Source: Halogranum amylolyticum (GTDB lineage Archaea; Halobacteriota; Halobacteria; Halobacteriales; Haloferacaceae). From it: a stretch of DNA of 64,000 nt. Positions 50,401-59,044 of this stretch are shown piece by piece; position 1 is the first letter of the stretch; each line of letters begins with the position of its first letter. The notes below the pieces were generated by a model. The model searched no databases. It saw only the letters and a program-made list of their open reading frames with translations, and was not told the DNA's origin. The stretch covers positions 372,001-436,000 of the forward strand of contig NZ_FODV01000003.1 in assembly GCF_900110465.1 (NCBI RefSeq), in the 5' to 3' direction. Position numbers and translations under genes: made by a program.

Positions 50401-51897
50401 TCACCCACCGAGCACCAGCGCCGCGATCTGCGGCGTCAGGAACGCCTCGACGAACGCGGCGACGACGAACACCAGCGCCAACCCGACCAACACCTCGAAC
50501 GCACCGCCGAGCTCCTCGCCCACTTCCTGGGCGCTCAGTCGGCCGCGCAGCCCGTCGAGTCCGACGCGTCCGAGGTGGAGGCCGAGCCCGCCCGAGACGG
50601 CGAGCGCCGGCAGCTCGACGACGCCGTGGGGGGCGACCAGCGCGAGAAAGCCGACGCGGTCGAAGACGCCGGCCAGCGCGCCGATCAGTGCGCCGTTGAA
50701 CAACAGTTCCGAGGCCGTCGGCACGCCGAGTGCGAGGCCGCCGTAGCTGCCGCCCGTCGCGACGAGCCAGTTGTTGGCCGCGATGTTGACGAACGGGCCG
50801 ACGGCGAACGTGCCGAACACGCCGGCGACGTCCTCGGGCGGCTGGAGCGTCACCCCGAACGGGGCGGTGAACGCCCACCCTGCGACGATTCCGACGGTGA
50901 GCAACGCGGCCGCACCGACGACCGCGAGCGGGTGACCGCCGACGAACCGCCGGAGCGCTCGCCACCCGCGAGCGAGGCCGCCGCCGAACCGACGTCGGTA
51001 CGGCGACCCGATCTCTCGCGACGGGAGTTCGACGTCGGCGTAGAGAGCGGTCTGGAACCCGCCGAGGACGGGGGCGACGACGAGCGGCGTCACGACGCCG
51101 ACGAGACGCGGGACCCCGAGGAGGTTCGCCACGCCGGCCGCCGCTCCCACGGCGAGCGAGACGCCTACTGTGACCACCACGAACAACAGGAACTCGACGG
51201 GGTTCCGGCGGATGAAGCCGAGACTTCCGCGGACGCTCCCGGCGACGCCGACCTCGTCGACGACGACCGCCGGGCCGACGAAGGAGAGCGCGAGCGAGAC
51301 GCCGACGGCGGTGACGAGGCCGGCGAGTCCGACGAGGACGCCGGCGACGACGCCGAGCGGTCCGCCCAGCGTGACGCCGACGGCGACGCCGGCGGCGACG
51401 AGACCGATCGCGACCGCGAGCAGGCCGACTCGCAGCAGCGAGAGGCCGACGAACGTCTGCCAGTGACCGACGAGTCCGCGGATCCCATCGGTCAGCGGGT
51501 CGCGCCCGTCGAGCGCCGCGTAGACGGCCGAGAACGTCCCGGCCGACGCGACCGCCTGCACGACGAGGCCGACCACGAGCGTCGCGAAGAGGGCGACGCC
51601 GAGGACGGCCACGACCGTCGGCGTCACCAGTCCGTCGAGCGCCTCCGTCAGGCCCGACGGGAGCGTCGTCGGGTCGCTCGGGTCGACCTGGTTCGGGTCG
51701 AACCCGTCGAACGCGCGGACGACTGGTTCGATGCGCCCCTGCGTGCGCAGCAGCGTGAGTACGAGCGCCAGCCCCGCCAGGAGCGGGACCCGGGCGACGA
51801 CGAGCGTTCCGGTCGCGAGCAGGTAGAACGGGAGGACCGTCCACGGGCATCGAAGCGGAATCCGGACTCCCGAGCGGAGGGCGGATGCGAGAGACAC
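50401..51897 (-). CDS. Large membrane protein with C-terminal SpoIIM-like domain
   Basis: A membrane protein of 498 residues rich in Val, Gly, Ala and Leu. The N-terminal 290 residues form a block of about six to seven helices unlike anything I recognise. The C-terminal 180 residues match the stage II sporulation protein M (DUF95) pattern: an amphipathic start, FTVGPFVNIAANNW-type helices and LVAPHGVVELPALAVSGGLGL. The SpoIIM fold is widespread outside spore formers with unknown role. The GTG at 51897 is used as start because upstream in-frame sequence is basic and unlike the rest. Confidence 0.7.
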   Translation of the reverse strand: MSLASALRSGVRIPLRCPWTVLPFYLLATGTLVVARVPLLAGLALVLTLLRTQGRIEPVVRAFDGFDPNQVDPSDPTTLPSGLTEALDGLVTPTVVAVLGVALFATLVVGLVVQAVASAGTFSAVYAALDGRDPLTDGIRGLVGHWQTFVGLSLLRVGLLAVAIGLVAAGVAVGVTLGGPLGVVAGVLVGLAGLVTAVGVSLALSFVGPAVVVDEVGVAGSVRGSLGFIRRNPVEFLLFVVVTVGVSLAVGAAAGVANLLGVPRLVGVVTPLVVAPVLGGFQTALYADVELPSREIGSPYRRRFGGGLARGWRALRRFVGGHPLAVVGAAALLTVGIVAGWAFTAPFGVTLQPPEDVAGVFGTFAVGPFVNIAANNWLVATGGSYGGLALGVPTASELLFNGALIGALAGVFDRVGFLALVAPHGVVELPALAVSGGLGLHLGRVGLDGLRGRLSAQEVGEELGGAFEVLVGLALVFVVAAFVEAFLTPQIAALVLGG

Positions 51898-52042
51898 AGT
51901 GGCTCCTCTCGGGGGACGAAGGTAGCTCTTCCCCCGACGCGTCCCCGTCGTCGCTCGTTTTCCTTCGCTCTTCACGTCGCCGACGGCGGCCGGCCGTGCC
52001 CCTGTCGATGCTTACAAACGGCCGGCGGGAGTACGCCGAGAT

Positions 52043-52663
52043 ATGGACGGACACACATTGGTCGGGCAGCTCCGTGACGACCACGAGACGGCACTCTCGC
52101 GGCTCGGTTCCTCGAAGTCGCTGTACGCGCTCACCGGTGGCGAGATGAACGCGCCGAGCGTCCGCGCCGCCGCCCACGACGAGGCGGTGACGGCCGCCCG
52201 TCTGTTCGAGGAGTGGACCGACAGCGAGGACGACCCGGACGCCGCACCCGTCTTCCGTCAGGTCGCCGAGGACGAACGGGCGCACGTCGACGCCGTCGGC
52301 TCCGAGGACGGCAACCCCGACACGACCCGCGCGATGTACGAGACGCTGGAGGGGTTCACCGACTTCCCGGCGCGACTCGGCGCGCTCGCGGCCCGGACGC
52401 TCGTCACCAAGAAGACTGCAGAGCAGTACGTCGGCTTCTTCATCGGCGACGCCGACCCGAGTTCGGCCGACACGTTCCGCGGCATCCGCGACGACTACGA
52501 CGACCACCTCGACGCCGTCGCCGCCGCCCTCGACGACGCCTGTAAGACCGACGAACACTGGAACGAGGCGAAGACGGCCGCCGACGCCGTCGTCGAAGCC
52601 GCCTACGACGACTACGTCGAGACGCTCGAGTCGATGGGCGTCGAGCCGAAGAACGTCTGCTAA
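52043..52663 (+). CDS. Ferritin-like/rubrerythrin-type protein
   Basis: A 206-residue helical protein. Two helix pairs carry the carboxylate-bridged metal motif: AAAHDEAVTAARLFEEW and RQVAEDERAHVDAVG (ExxH). Further acidic helices at DHLDAVAAALDDA and the C-terminal YVETLESMG follow. There is no rubredoxin domain, and only the C-terminal two cysteines appear. It may handle peroxide or store iron, but the second metal ligand set is not obvious, so the family call is moderate. A long hairpin lies directly behind the stop. Confidence 0.65.
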   Translation: MDGHTLVGQLRDDHETALSRLGSSKSLYALTGGEMNAPSVRAAAHDEAVTAARLFEEWTDSEDDPDAAPVFRQVAEDERAHVDAVGSEDGNPDTTRAMYETLEGFTDFPARLGALAARTLVTKKTAEQYVGFFIGDADPSSADTFRGIRDDYDDHLDAVAAALDDACKTDEHWNEAKTAADAVVEAAYDDYVETLESMGVEPKNVC

Positions 52664-52676
52664 CCGCGACCTTTTC

Positions 52677-52719
52677 TTGCGGGGGTTGAGGCCGCCGGAA
52701 GCGGCCGATGCCCCCGCAA
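52677..52719. terminator. Long hairpin flanked by A/T runs after the ferritin-like gene
   Basis: TTGCGGGGG (52677-52685) pairs with CCCCCGCAA (52711-52719), with a nested GGCCGC/GCGGCC stem inside. CTTTTC precedes it and AAAAAAG follows. It could terminate transcription in either direction or belong to a small structured RNA. Confidence 0.5.
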
Positions 52720-52740
52720 AAAAGCTCGAGCAAAAAAGCC

Positions 52741-52765
52741 GCGAGGCTCGCTCCGCTCGCCTCGC
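52741..52765. repeat. Second inverted repeat after the ferritin-like gene
   Basis: GCGAGGC and GCCTCGC enclose TCGCTCCGCTC, giving a seven-pair hairpin directly after the first one. Confidence 0.45.
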
Positions 52766-52938
52766 AGTACAACTAGCTCACTGCTGAACGACCGAACCGC
52801 TGAGCTGCTTGCTGACACAACAACGACGCTCGTTGCCGCCTGTCTCGCTCACTGACTGTCGGACGCTACCACACATCCTGTGTACGGACCGTGCATCTCC
52901 GGGTTCGGTATTTACCTGCGCTGCCCCAACCGACGACG

Positions 52939-54072
52939 ATGTCAGAGGCATCCGACGACGTGCTCTTCGAGTCGTTCGAGTTCGACGACGTGTCGCTCGA
53001 CAACCGGGTCGGGCTCGCACCGATGACGCGGACGAGCGCCACCGACGACGGCCGCGCCACGGAGCAGATGGCCCGCTACTACGCCAAGTTCGCCCGCGGC
53101 GGGTTCTCCTTTCTCGTCTCCGAGGGCGTCTACACCGACTTCGAGTACAGTCAGGGCTATCTGAACCAGCCGGGGCTCGTCAGCGACGAGCAGGTCGAGG
53201 CGTGGGGCCAGGTCACCGACGCCGTCCACGAGGCGGACGCACCCATCTTCGCGCAGCTGATGCACGCCGGTGCTATCTCGCAGGGCAACCCCCACGCCGA
53301 CGACACGGTCGGCCCCTCCGCTGTCAAGCCGGAGGGCGAACAGTCCGAACTGTACGGTGGCGAGGGGGCGTTCCCGGTTCCGAGGGAGTTGACGGCCGCC
53401 GACCTGGCGGACGTCAGGGACTCGTTCGTCGCCGCGGCCGAGAACGCCCGTACCGCCGGCTTCGACGGCGTCGAACTCCACGCCGCCAACGGCTATCTCC
53501 TCAACGAGTTCCTCGCCGCCGACGCCAACCGGCGCGAGGACGAGTACGGCGGCGACGTCGAGAGCCGCGTACGCTTCCCCTCGGAGGTGCTCGAAGCCGT
53601 CCGCGAGCAACTCCCCGAGAAGTTCGTTGTCGGCGTCCGCGTCTCCCAGGAGAAGGTCAACGACGAGACGTACCGGTGGCCCGGCGCGGAGGACGACGCC
53701 GAAGTTATCTTCTCGGCGCTCTCGGCGGCTGGCGCGGACTACGTCCACGTGACGGGGTCGGACGCCACTGCCCCCGCCTTCGGCGACGACGGACCGACGC
53801 TGGCCGACCTCGCCGTCGAGTACAGCGACGCCGACACGGCGGTCGTCGCCAACGGCGGCCTCGGCGACCCGGCGGCAGCCCGCCGGATGCTTGACGCCGG
53901 GGCCGACCTCCTCACGCTCGGCACGAGCGCGCTCTCGAACCCCGACTGGCCCCAGCGGGTCGCGGCGGGCGACGACCCCGACCCGTTTGACTTCGAGGAG
54001 ATCCTGCTGCCGACGGCGACCATCGGCGACCACGAGGTTCCCGACGCCGACGTCCCGTCGCTGGACGACTGA
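52939..54072 (+). CDS. NADH:flavin oxidoreductase (old yellow enzyme family)
   Basis: A 377-residue FMN enzyme with the OYE TIM barrel. SLDNRVGLAPMTRTSA is the FMN-binding N terminus. QLMHAGAISQ and GFDGVELHAANGYLLNEFLAADANRREDEYGG carry the substrate/flavin histidine-asparagine and the YGG motif, and VVANGGLGDPAAARRML the phosphate loop. It reduces activated alkenes or related compounds with NADH. The ATG at 52939 is used; a longer in-frame form begins 48 bases earlier. A more AT-rich island begins directly behind it. Confidence 0.92.
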   Translation: MSEASDDVLFESFEFDDVSLDNRVGLAPMTRTSATDDGRATEQMARYYAKFARGGFSFLVSEGVYTDFEYSQGYLNQPGLVSDEQVEAWGQVTDAVHEADAPIFAQLMHAGAISQGNPHADDTVGPSAVKPEGEQSELYGGEGAFPVPRELTAADLADVRDSFVAAAENARTAGFDGVELHAANGYLLNEFLAADANRREDEYGGDVESRVRFPSEVLEAVREQLPEKFVVGVRVSQEKVNDETYRWPGAEDDAEVIFSALSAAGADYVHVTGSDATAPAFGDDGPTLADLAVEYSDADTAVVANGGLGDPAAARRMLDAGADLLTLGTSALSNPDWPQRVAAGDDPDPFDFEEILLPTATIGDHEVPDADVPSLDD

Positions 54073-54405
54073 CAGGGGTTAGCGAAAATATTCAGACGGT
54101 CGGTTCATCTACTCTCCGAGAGTTGTCGGAAGCGGCGTGCTGAATAGAGAGTGTGAGTTCAGGATAACGAGTAGGCGATGGTCAGAGAGTTGACTATCCG
54201 TGAACCGATGATTGCGAACTCTATTCGAGAAGAGGAATCTGCCAGAAGCGGTGACGCACAGAGAGCGGATATCGAGCAACAGTGTGGTAACAGAACCGAC
54301 ACTATCGAACCACGCGAATAAGCCCGAGAGTGGGCGACAGTAGAACTACAACCCCGACGGAATGTAGGAATACCATCATTAGTCTACACCACCTCTTCTC
54401 GTACT
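54073..54405. other. Low-GC intergenic region before the CuA-like lipoprotein gene
   Basis: About 330 bases, clearly AT-richer than the neighbouring genes, with no convincing open frame. ATTAGTC around 54374-54380 could be the promoter of the following gene. The base composition and lack of genes suggest recently acquired DNA. Confidence 0.5.
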
Positions 54406-55332
54406 ATGGAGGAACAGTCTAACCCAATTACTCGGCGTGAAGTGATTGCGCTCGCTGGCGCAACGGCACTTGCTGGATGTTCGGGTGTGAACCAACTCAC
54501 TCAACAATCTCCAGATGATTCTACACAACAACTGAACGCTCAATCAGAGGTCAGTGTCCAGCAAACAGAACCGGTTCGGGCCTTCGTCGGGTCGTATCAC
54601 TGGGGGTACTTCGCTTTGGACGAGAGTGGCTCGGAACTTGACCAACTAACGCTTTCGCCAGGTGACGAATTGCGGCTCACTCTTTTCAACGTCGAAGCCG
54701 ATGCCGCAATCGACAAACTCCCGGCTGCAGTACGCAGAAATATCCCTTCCTCTGAGGAACGTGCGCAGCGGAACAGACAGGCCATCCCTCTTCCCCAGGG
54801 AGCCACTCTCGAAAGCCTGCACGACGCAGCCGAGGCCACATATCCGGACCACAGTCTCGTCCTTGTCAACGACGAGTTCATGTGGAGTCGACCCGGTGGT
54901 CCGGGACACGGCCCTGGAAGTGGTGCCCCGGTCGGTCCATGGGGCGGTCACCACGGGCCCCACGGCGGAACGTACGGTCCGTGGGGTAGCCAAGGCCCCA
55001 GCCAGGGTTCCGGCGGTCAGTATGGCCCGGGGATGATGCCAGGACGCACCCCGGGGATGATGCCAGGACGCACCCCGGGGACGATGCCGGGATACGGCCC
55101 GGAGATGATGCCGGGATACGGCCCGGAGATGATGCCAGGGTCTGGATGGGGGAGCGAGTATGGCGGATCGCTCGCTCCACCGGTGTACCTCTGGCATCAC
55201 TCAACGGTACCCAGCGAACTCGGATTCGTGGTGAACACACCCGGCTCGTTCGGGTTCGTGTGTACGGTCTACTGCGGGTACGGGCATCCGTACATGGCCG
55301 AACGCAGTCGAGTCGTCGTGACCGAGGACTGA
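54406..55332 (+). CDS. Tat-lipoprotein with a CuA-type cupredoxin domain and Met/Gly/His-rich repeats
   Basis: A 308-residue exported protein. Twin-arginine (TRREVIALAGATALAGC) with lipobox Cys25 is followed by a Gln/Asp/Ser-rich spacer. The cupredoxin part starts at SYHWGYFALD. PDHSLVLV (His149) and CTVYCGYGHPYM (Cys286-x3-Cys290-x3-His294-x2-Met297) reproduce the CuA ligands of cytochrome oxidase subunit II, whose ligand order is H, C, C, H, M. Between His149 and Cys286 lies an insert of about 100 residues rich in Gly, Pro, His and Trp, containing four repeats of MMPGRTPG/MMPGYGPE type (209-245). Relatives could be copper carriers or electron donors; no oxidase gene is next to it. Base composition is lower in GC than its neighbours. 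Confidence 0.7.
   Translation: MEEQSNPITRREVIALAGATALAGCSGVNQLTQQSPDDSTQQLNAQSEVSVQQTEPVRAFVGSYHWGYFALDESGSELDQLTLSPGDELRLTLFNVEADAAIDKLPAAVRRNIPSSEERAQRNRQAIPLPQGATLESLHDAAEATYPDHSLVLVNDEFMWSRPGGPGHGPGSGAPVGPWGGHHGPHGGTYGPWGSQGPSQGSGGQYGPGMMPGRTPGMMPGRTPGTMPGYGPEMMPGYGPEMMPGSGWGSEYGGSLAPPVYLWHHSTVPSELGFVVNTPGSFGFVCTVYCGYGHPYMAERSRVVVTED
55031..55139 (+). repeat. 24-base tandem repeats coding for Met-rich octapeptides
   Basis: Four copies of a 24-base unit at 55031, 55055, 55079 and 55103, plus a partial fifth at 55127. The first two are identical and the last two differ in four positions. Each unit codes for eight residues of type GMMPGRTP or EMMPGYGP. Confidence 0.85.
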
Positions 55333-55606
55333 GTTGGCAGGGGAACCGGATCATTCCGGAACCACGAGTCTAGTTCCCCGTCGTTCGAGACAAGGCTGTG
55401 GGAGGTAGCTGACCCGCGTGTTGCATCCGTTGGTATCTCTCCCGATTCATTCTACTAGTTGAGAGAGGGTAGCGATCGATACGCGCCCGCTCTTCCACAC
55501 GCAGATTTCGGCAGGTGAGGCAGCTGTGACGTCGAAGCGTACGAAGACTTCCGCTAATCGCTGTGAGGAGGACGACGGCCGAATACGCGGGCCGACGCAC
55601 TGTCGC
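55333..55606. other. AT-richer intergenic region after the CuA-like gene
   Basis: About 270 bases with no supported gene. A 76-codon minus-strand frame (55370-55600) has one hydrophobic stretch and a CLTC pair, but no promoter and an unusual composition, so I do not call it. The region ends the low-GC island. Confidence 0.4.
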
Positions 55607-56032
55607 TCAGGGCGTCAGTCGGTAGCGGACCGTCCGCTGTCCCTCGAACATCGGTCCGCTCCCCTTCTTCTCGAACCCCACCGCTTCCACTGCAGCGCGC
55701 ATCGACTCGTCGTTCGCGGTGACGACGACCTCGACGTCCATCCCCTCGTTCTCGGCGAACCGGACCGGCTCTTCGAGCAGTCGCTCGCAGGCGTCGCGGG
55801 GGCCGCCGAACTGCGTGACGTGGACGACGTTGTCTCGAACGTCGAAGCTCACGAACCCGCGCGGCTCGGGGGCCTCGCTCTCGGCTCCGCCTTCGTCGCC
55901 GTCTTCCGCCGACGGCAGTTCGCCGACGCGGACGGTCCGGTCGTGGATCACCGTGCGCATCGCGTCGGGCGGGAGATCGGCCAACGCGGCGAGCGCGTCG
56001 GCGTCGTCTTCGACTGCGTCCCGAACGTTCAT
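55607..56032 (-). CDS. GNAT family N-acetyltransferase
   Basis: A 141-residue acetyltransferase of the GNAT superfamily. NVRDAVEDDADALAAL is the usual start. The middle part (RGFVSFDVRDNVVHVTQFGG) holds the beta-sheet, and DACERLLEEPVRFAENEGM the CoA-binding helix. The last strand is AAVEAVGFEKKGSGPMF. The acceptor is unknown. The ATG at 56032 is used. It is divergent from aspartate kinase, about 185 bases away. Confidence 0.8.
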   Translation of the reverse strand: MNVRDAVEDDADALAALADLPPDAMRTVIHDRTVRVGELPSAEDGDEGGAESEAPEPRGFVSFDVRDNVVHVTQFGGPRDACERLLEEPVRFAENEGMDVEVVVTANDESMRAAVEAVGFEKKGSGPMFEGQRTVRYRLTP

Positions 56033-56216
56033 ACCTCGTATGGTCGCCGAGCGGGCGTAAAACCCCGGGAGAGTGGCGACGTCTCGCTCCGTCCGTGTCA
56101 CGACATGTACAATCGGCAACCGTTGGGTAAGTGGACACAGTTATGCGGTTGCCCACGCTACGCTGTCGCATGTTTGAGCACCAGTTCGCAGTGTCGACCG
56201 TCTCGGAGGGTGTCGT

Positions 56217-57395
56217 ATGCGCGTAGTCGCCAAGTTCGGGGGGACCTCCCTCGGAAGCGGCGACCGTATCAATCGGGCGGCTGACTCCATCGCCGCCGCC
56301 GTCGAACACGGCCACGAGATCGCCGTCGTCGCCTCCGCGATGGGGAGTACGACCGACGACCTGCTCGACGAGATCAAGTTCGAGACGTCGGACGCCGACC
56401 GTGCCGAGATCGTCAGCATGGGCGAACGGACGAGCGTCCGGATGCTCAAGGCCGCACTGGCCGCCCGCGGCGTCGACGCGCTCTTTCTCGAACCCGGCAG
56501 CGAACAGTGGCCCGTCATCACGAACGACCTCGGCGAGGTCGACGTCGAGGAGACCTCCAAGCGCGCGGCGAAGTTGGGGGAGAAACTCGACGGCGTCGTC
56601 CCAGTGATCACAGGGTTCCTCGCACAGAACCTCGACGGCGAGGTGACGACGCTCGGCCGCGGCGGGTCGGACACGACCGCCGTGATGCTCGGGAAGTATA
56701 TGGACGCCGACGAGGTCGTCATCGTCACCGACGTCGAGGGCGTCATGACCGGCGACCCCCACGTCGTCGAGGGTGCCCGTAACGTCGGGCGCATCACCGT
56801 CGACGAACTCCGGAACCTCTCGTTCCGCGGCGCGGAGGTGGTCGCCCCCTCGGCGCTCTCCTACAAGGACGACACGCTCGATGTCCGGGTCGTCCACTAC
56901 CAGCACGGCGATCTCCTGACCGGTGGCACCCGAATCGAGGGGAAGTTCACCAACCTCATCGACATGCAGGAGAACAAACTCGCCTGTCTCACCGTGGCCG
57001 GTCGAGCGATCCGTAACCGACCGGGCATCCTCGCGGATCTCTCGAAGGCGCTCCGCGAGGCCGACATCAACGTCGAGGCGGTCGCCAGCGGTATGGACTC
57101 GATCACCTTCTACGTCGACATCGATTGCGCCGAGAAGGCCGAGAACGTCCTCCACGGCGAGGTCGTCAAGGATGACCTGCTCTCCTCTGTCACCGTCGAC
57201 GACGAGATCGCCGTCGTCCGCGTCACCGGCGGCGAACTGCCGAACCGACCCGGCGTGCTCCAGGACATCGTCACGCCGCTGGCCGAGGCGGGCATCAACC
57301 TCCACGACGTCATCACGAGCGCCACCTCCGTCGCCATCTTCGTCGCCTGGGACGACCGCGAGGAGACGCTCAAGATCGTCCAGGACAAGTTCTGA
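56217..57395 (+). CDS. lysC: Aspartate kinase
   Basis: A 392-residue kinase that phosphorylates aspartate, the entry to threonine, methionine and (in some organisms) lysine synthesis. The start MRVVAKFGGTSLGS, the GRGGSDTTAVMLG loop and EVVIVTDVEGVMTGDP are family signatures. Two ACT domains form the C terminus (RPGILADLSKALREADINVEAV and RPGVLQDIVTPLAEAGINLHDV), so feedback by an amino acid is expected. The ATG at 56217 lies inside a short overlapping upstream frame that starts at 56143. The gene is monocistronic. Confidence 0.93.
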   Translation: MRVVAKFGGTSLGSGDRINRAADSIAAAVEHGHEIAVVASAMGSTTDDLLDEIKFETSDADRAEIVSMGERTSVRMLKAALAARGVDALFLEPGSEQWPVITNDLGEVDVEETSKRAAKLGEKLDGVVPVITGFLAQNLDGEVTTLGRGGSDTTAVMLGKYMDADEVVIVTDVEGVMTGDPHVVEGARNVGRITVDELRNLSFRGAEVVAPSALSYKDDTLDVRVVHYQHGDLLTGGTRIEGKFTNLIDMQENKLACLTVAGRAIRNRPGILADLSKALREADINVEAVASGMDSITFYVDIDCAEKAENVLHGEVVKDDLLSSVTVDDEIAVVRVTGGELPNRPGVLQDIVTPLAEAGINLHDVITSATSVAIFVAWDDREETLKIVQDKF

Positions 57396-57419
57396 GCCAC
57401 TCGGAACCGACCACGGTTT

Positions 57420-58079
57420 TCACCTCCCGTCCAACAACCGCGTCCCGATCCGCTCGGGGAGTCCGGCCTCCCGAACCGCGTCGATGACCGCCCGAACGGA
57501 GTAGTTGACGCGGCGTTCTTCGACCGTCATCTCTTCGAGGTCGAGCAGCGCGTAGGCTGCGCGCTTGTCGCCGTCGCGCGGCTGACCCACGCTCCCGGGG
57601 TTCATCACGACCCCTTCGTCGTAGCGTTCGTGGTGCTGGACGTGGGTGTGACCCATGACGAGCACGTCCTCGTCACCGAGGAGTTCCGGGTCGAACTCGC
57701 TGGGGCGGGTGTAGTGGTCTGGGTCGTCGGGGTGGCCGTGGACCACTTTCACCCGGCCGTCGGCGAGCGTCCGCTCCGTCGGCAGCGACCCGAGCCACTC
57801 GACCGCCTCCTCGTCCAGCTGCTCGCGAGCGTAGTCGACGCCGGCACGGGCCATCCCGTTGAAGCCGAACGCCGACCCCGTCGAAGCGGCCCGGTCGTGG
57901 TTGCCCTGTACGGTCGGTATCTCGCGGTCACGCACCGCGGCGACGCACTCGGCTGGCCAGGGGTTGTAGCCGACGACGTCGCCGGCGCAGACGAGGCCGT
58001 CGACGGCCGGCATATCCGCGAAGACCGCTTCGAGAGCGACGCGGTTCGCGTGGATGTCGGAGAGTACGCCCAGTCGCAT
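57420..58079 (-). CDS. Calcineurin-like metallophosphoesterase (YfcE/MJ0936-like)
   Basis: A 219-residue phosphodiesterase. MRLGVLSDIHANRVALEAVF is the first metal-binding motif, LVCAGDVVGYNPWPAE the second, TVQGNHDRAAS the third, and VVHGHPDD and VMGHTHVQHH the histidine motifs. MNPGSVGQPRDG is typical of the YfcE group. Substrates of this family vary; some hydrolyse cyclic nucleotides or RNA ends. It converges closely with aspartate kinase. Confidence 0.88.
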   Translation of the reverse strand: MRLGVLSDIHANRVALEAVFADMPAVDGLVCAGDVVGYNPWPAECVAAVRDREIPTVQGNHDRAASTGSAFGFNGMARAGVDYAREQLDEEAVEWLGSLPTERTLADGRVKVVHGHPDDPDHYTRPSEFDPELLGDEDVLVMGHTHVQHHERYDEGVVMNPGSVGQPRDGDKRAAYALLDLEEMTVEERRVNYSVRAVIDAVREAGLPERIGTRLLDGR

Positions 58080-58137
58080 AGCTGGTCGTACTCGGTCGAG
58101 CGTGTTAGGGACTGGGGGCGAGGGGGCGCCCGAACGA

Positions 58138-58713
58138 CTACTCGCCGTTCTCGATCGCCGTCTCGACGCCCGCGTCGGTCACCCGAACGCCGGCGGCGCA
58201 GACTGCGTGTTCGAACGCCTGGTCGTAGGCCTCCCGTGCCGCCTCACTCGCCGTCTCGGCGTCGAACCCGAACGCACGCGGTGCGTCCTCCTCGTAGGTG
58301 GCGACGAGCGTGGGTTCCTCGACCGCCTTCACCAGTACGGCGTCCTTACGGACGATGCCGACGTACGCCTCGTTGGTCCCGACGACGCCCGCGATGCGGG
58401 GCGTGTCGTAGTCGTCTTTCTCGTAGTCGAGCGCTAGCAGACTCTCGGCGAGGGCGTCGCGAGCGGGGTATCCGAGGCCGAGTTTCTCCGTGACGGGGTC
58501 GACCTGCGACCCGTTGCCGACGACGGCCGTGCCGTCGACCTCCCGAATGCAGTTGTAGGAGATGTAGGGGTTGTCCGTCTCCGGTGCGTCCGCCGTCGGG
58601 GCGACGGTGAGCGTCCCGTCGCGGTCGACGATCTGGCGGTTGGGGAACGAACGCGAGGAGACGCGGTACGCGCCGACCTCGGGACCGATGACGATGAACC
58701 GTCCGACGTACAT
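58138..58713 (-). CDS. purO: Archaeal IMP cyclohydrolase
   Basis: A 191-residue enzyme of the archaeal PurO type, which closes the purine ring from FAICAR to [31 protein letters not shown] is the family N terminus. Further blocks are [11 protein letters not shown] and NGSQVDPV, and the C-terminal [17 protein letters not shown] end. This enzyme replaces bacterial PurH cyclohydrolase in archaea. The ATG at 58713 is chosen; upstream in-frame sequence is not PurO-like. It is divergent from the tRNA-Gln gene. Confidence 0.88.
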   Translation of the reverse strand: MYVGRFIVIGPEVGAYRVSSRSFPNRQIVDRDGTLTVAPTADAPETDNPYISYNCIREVDGTAVVGNGSQVDPVTEKLGLGYPARDALAESLLALDYEKDDYDTPRIAGVVGTNEAYVGIVRKDAVLVKAVEEPTLVATYEEDAPRAFGFDAETASEAAREAYDQAFEHAVCAAGVRVTDAGVETAIENGE

Positions 58714-58802
58714 ACACGACACTGCACAACTCCGAGCGAAAAGAGTGGCGGTTTGTGCACGTTCGGACTGTTTGCCAGCGGGGCGCACAGTCCGGCTATC
58801 AC

Positions 58803-58815
58803 GCAATACTTAAGA
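58803..58815 (+). promoter_or_regulatory. tRNA promoter
   Basis: CAATACTTAAGAA lies about 35-40 nt before the tRNA 5' end. This fits a TATA box for an archaeal tRNA with a short 5' leader. Confidence 0.5.
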
Positions 58816-58846
58816 AGTCTCCCGCGATAGATACTGGTGCGAACGA

Positions 58847-58919
58847 AGTTCCATGGGGTAGTGGCCAATCCTGTTGCCTTCTGGGGGCAACGACCCAGGT
58901 TCGAATCCTGGTGGAACTA
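58847..58919 (+). tRNA. tRNA-Gln (anticodon CTG)
   Basis: AGTTCCA (58847-58853) pairs with TGGAACT (58912-58918), with A at the discriminator. The anticodon arm is TTGCC-TTCTGGG-GGCAA, placing the anticodon CTG at 58881-58883. The TpsiC arm contains GGTTCGAATCC, and the D-arm TGGGGTAGTGGCCAAT. Length is 73 bases without encoded CCA and without an obvious intron. A long A/T-rich stretch upstream serves as promoter. Confidence 0.95.
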
Positions 58920-59044
58920 TTCTCTCACTCTCACGCATCGAGCGACTGGTTCGTCACCGAACCGTCCCTCGACGGGTCGACTTTTACGCCAACTCAGTCC
59001 CGAACACCCGCAATCCTCGCCCGCCACCCCCGACGCAGTCTTCC

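Noticed and set aside
55370..55600. Minus-strand 76-codon frame with a hydrophobic stretch and a CLTC pair
   Set aside because: No promoter, composition unlike a gene, and located in the degenerate low-GC island; it may be a remnant but cannot be supported.
56143..56226. A 27-codon frame starting at 56143 and overlapping the aspartate kinase start, considered as a leader peptide
   Set aside because: A promoter candidate lies upstream, but the frame has no run of Thr, Met or Lys codons and I see no alternative stems, so there is no attenuator evidence.
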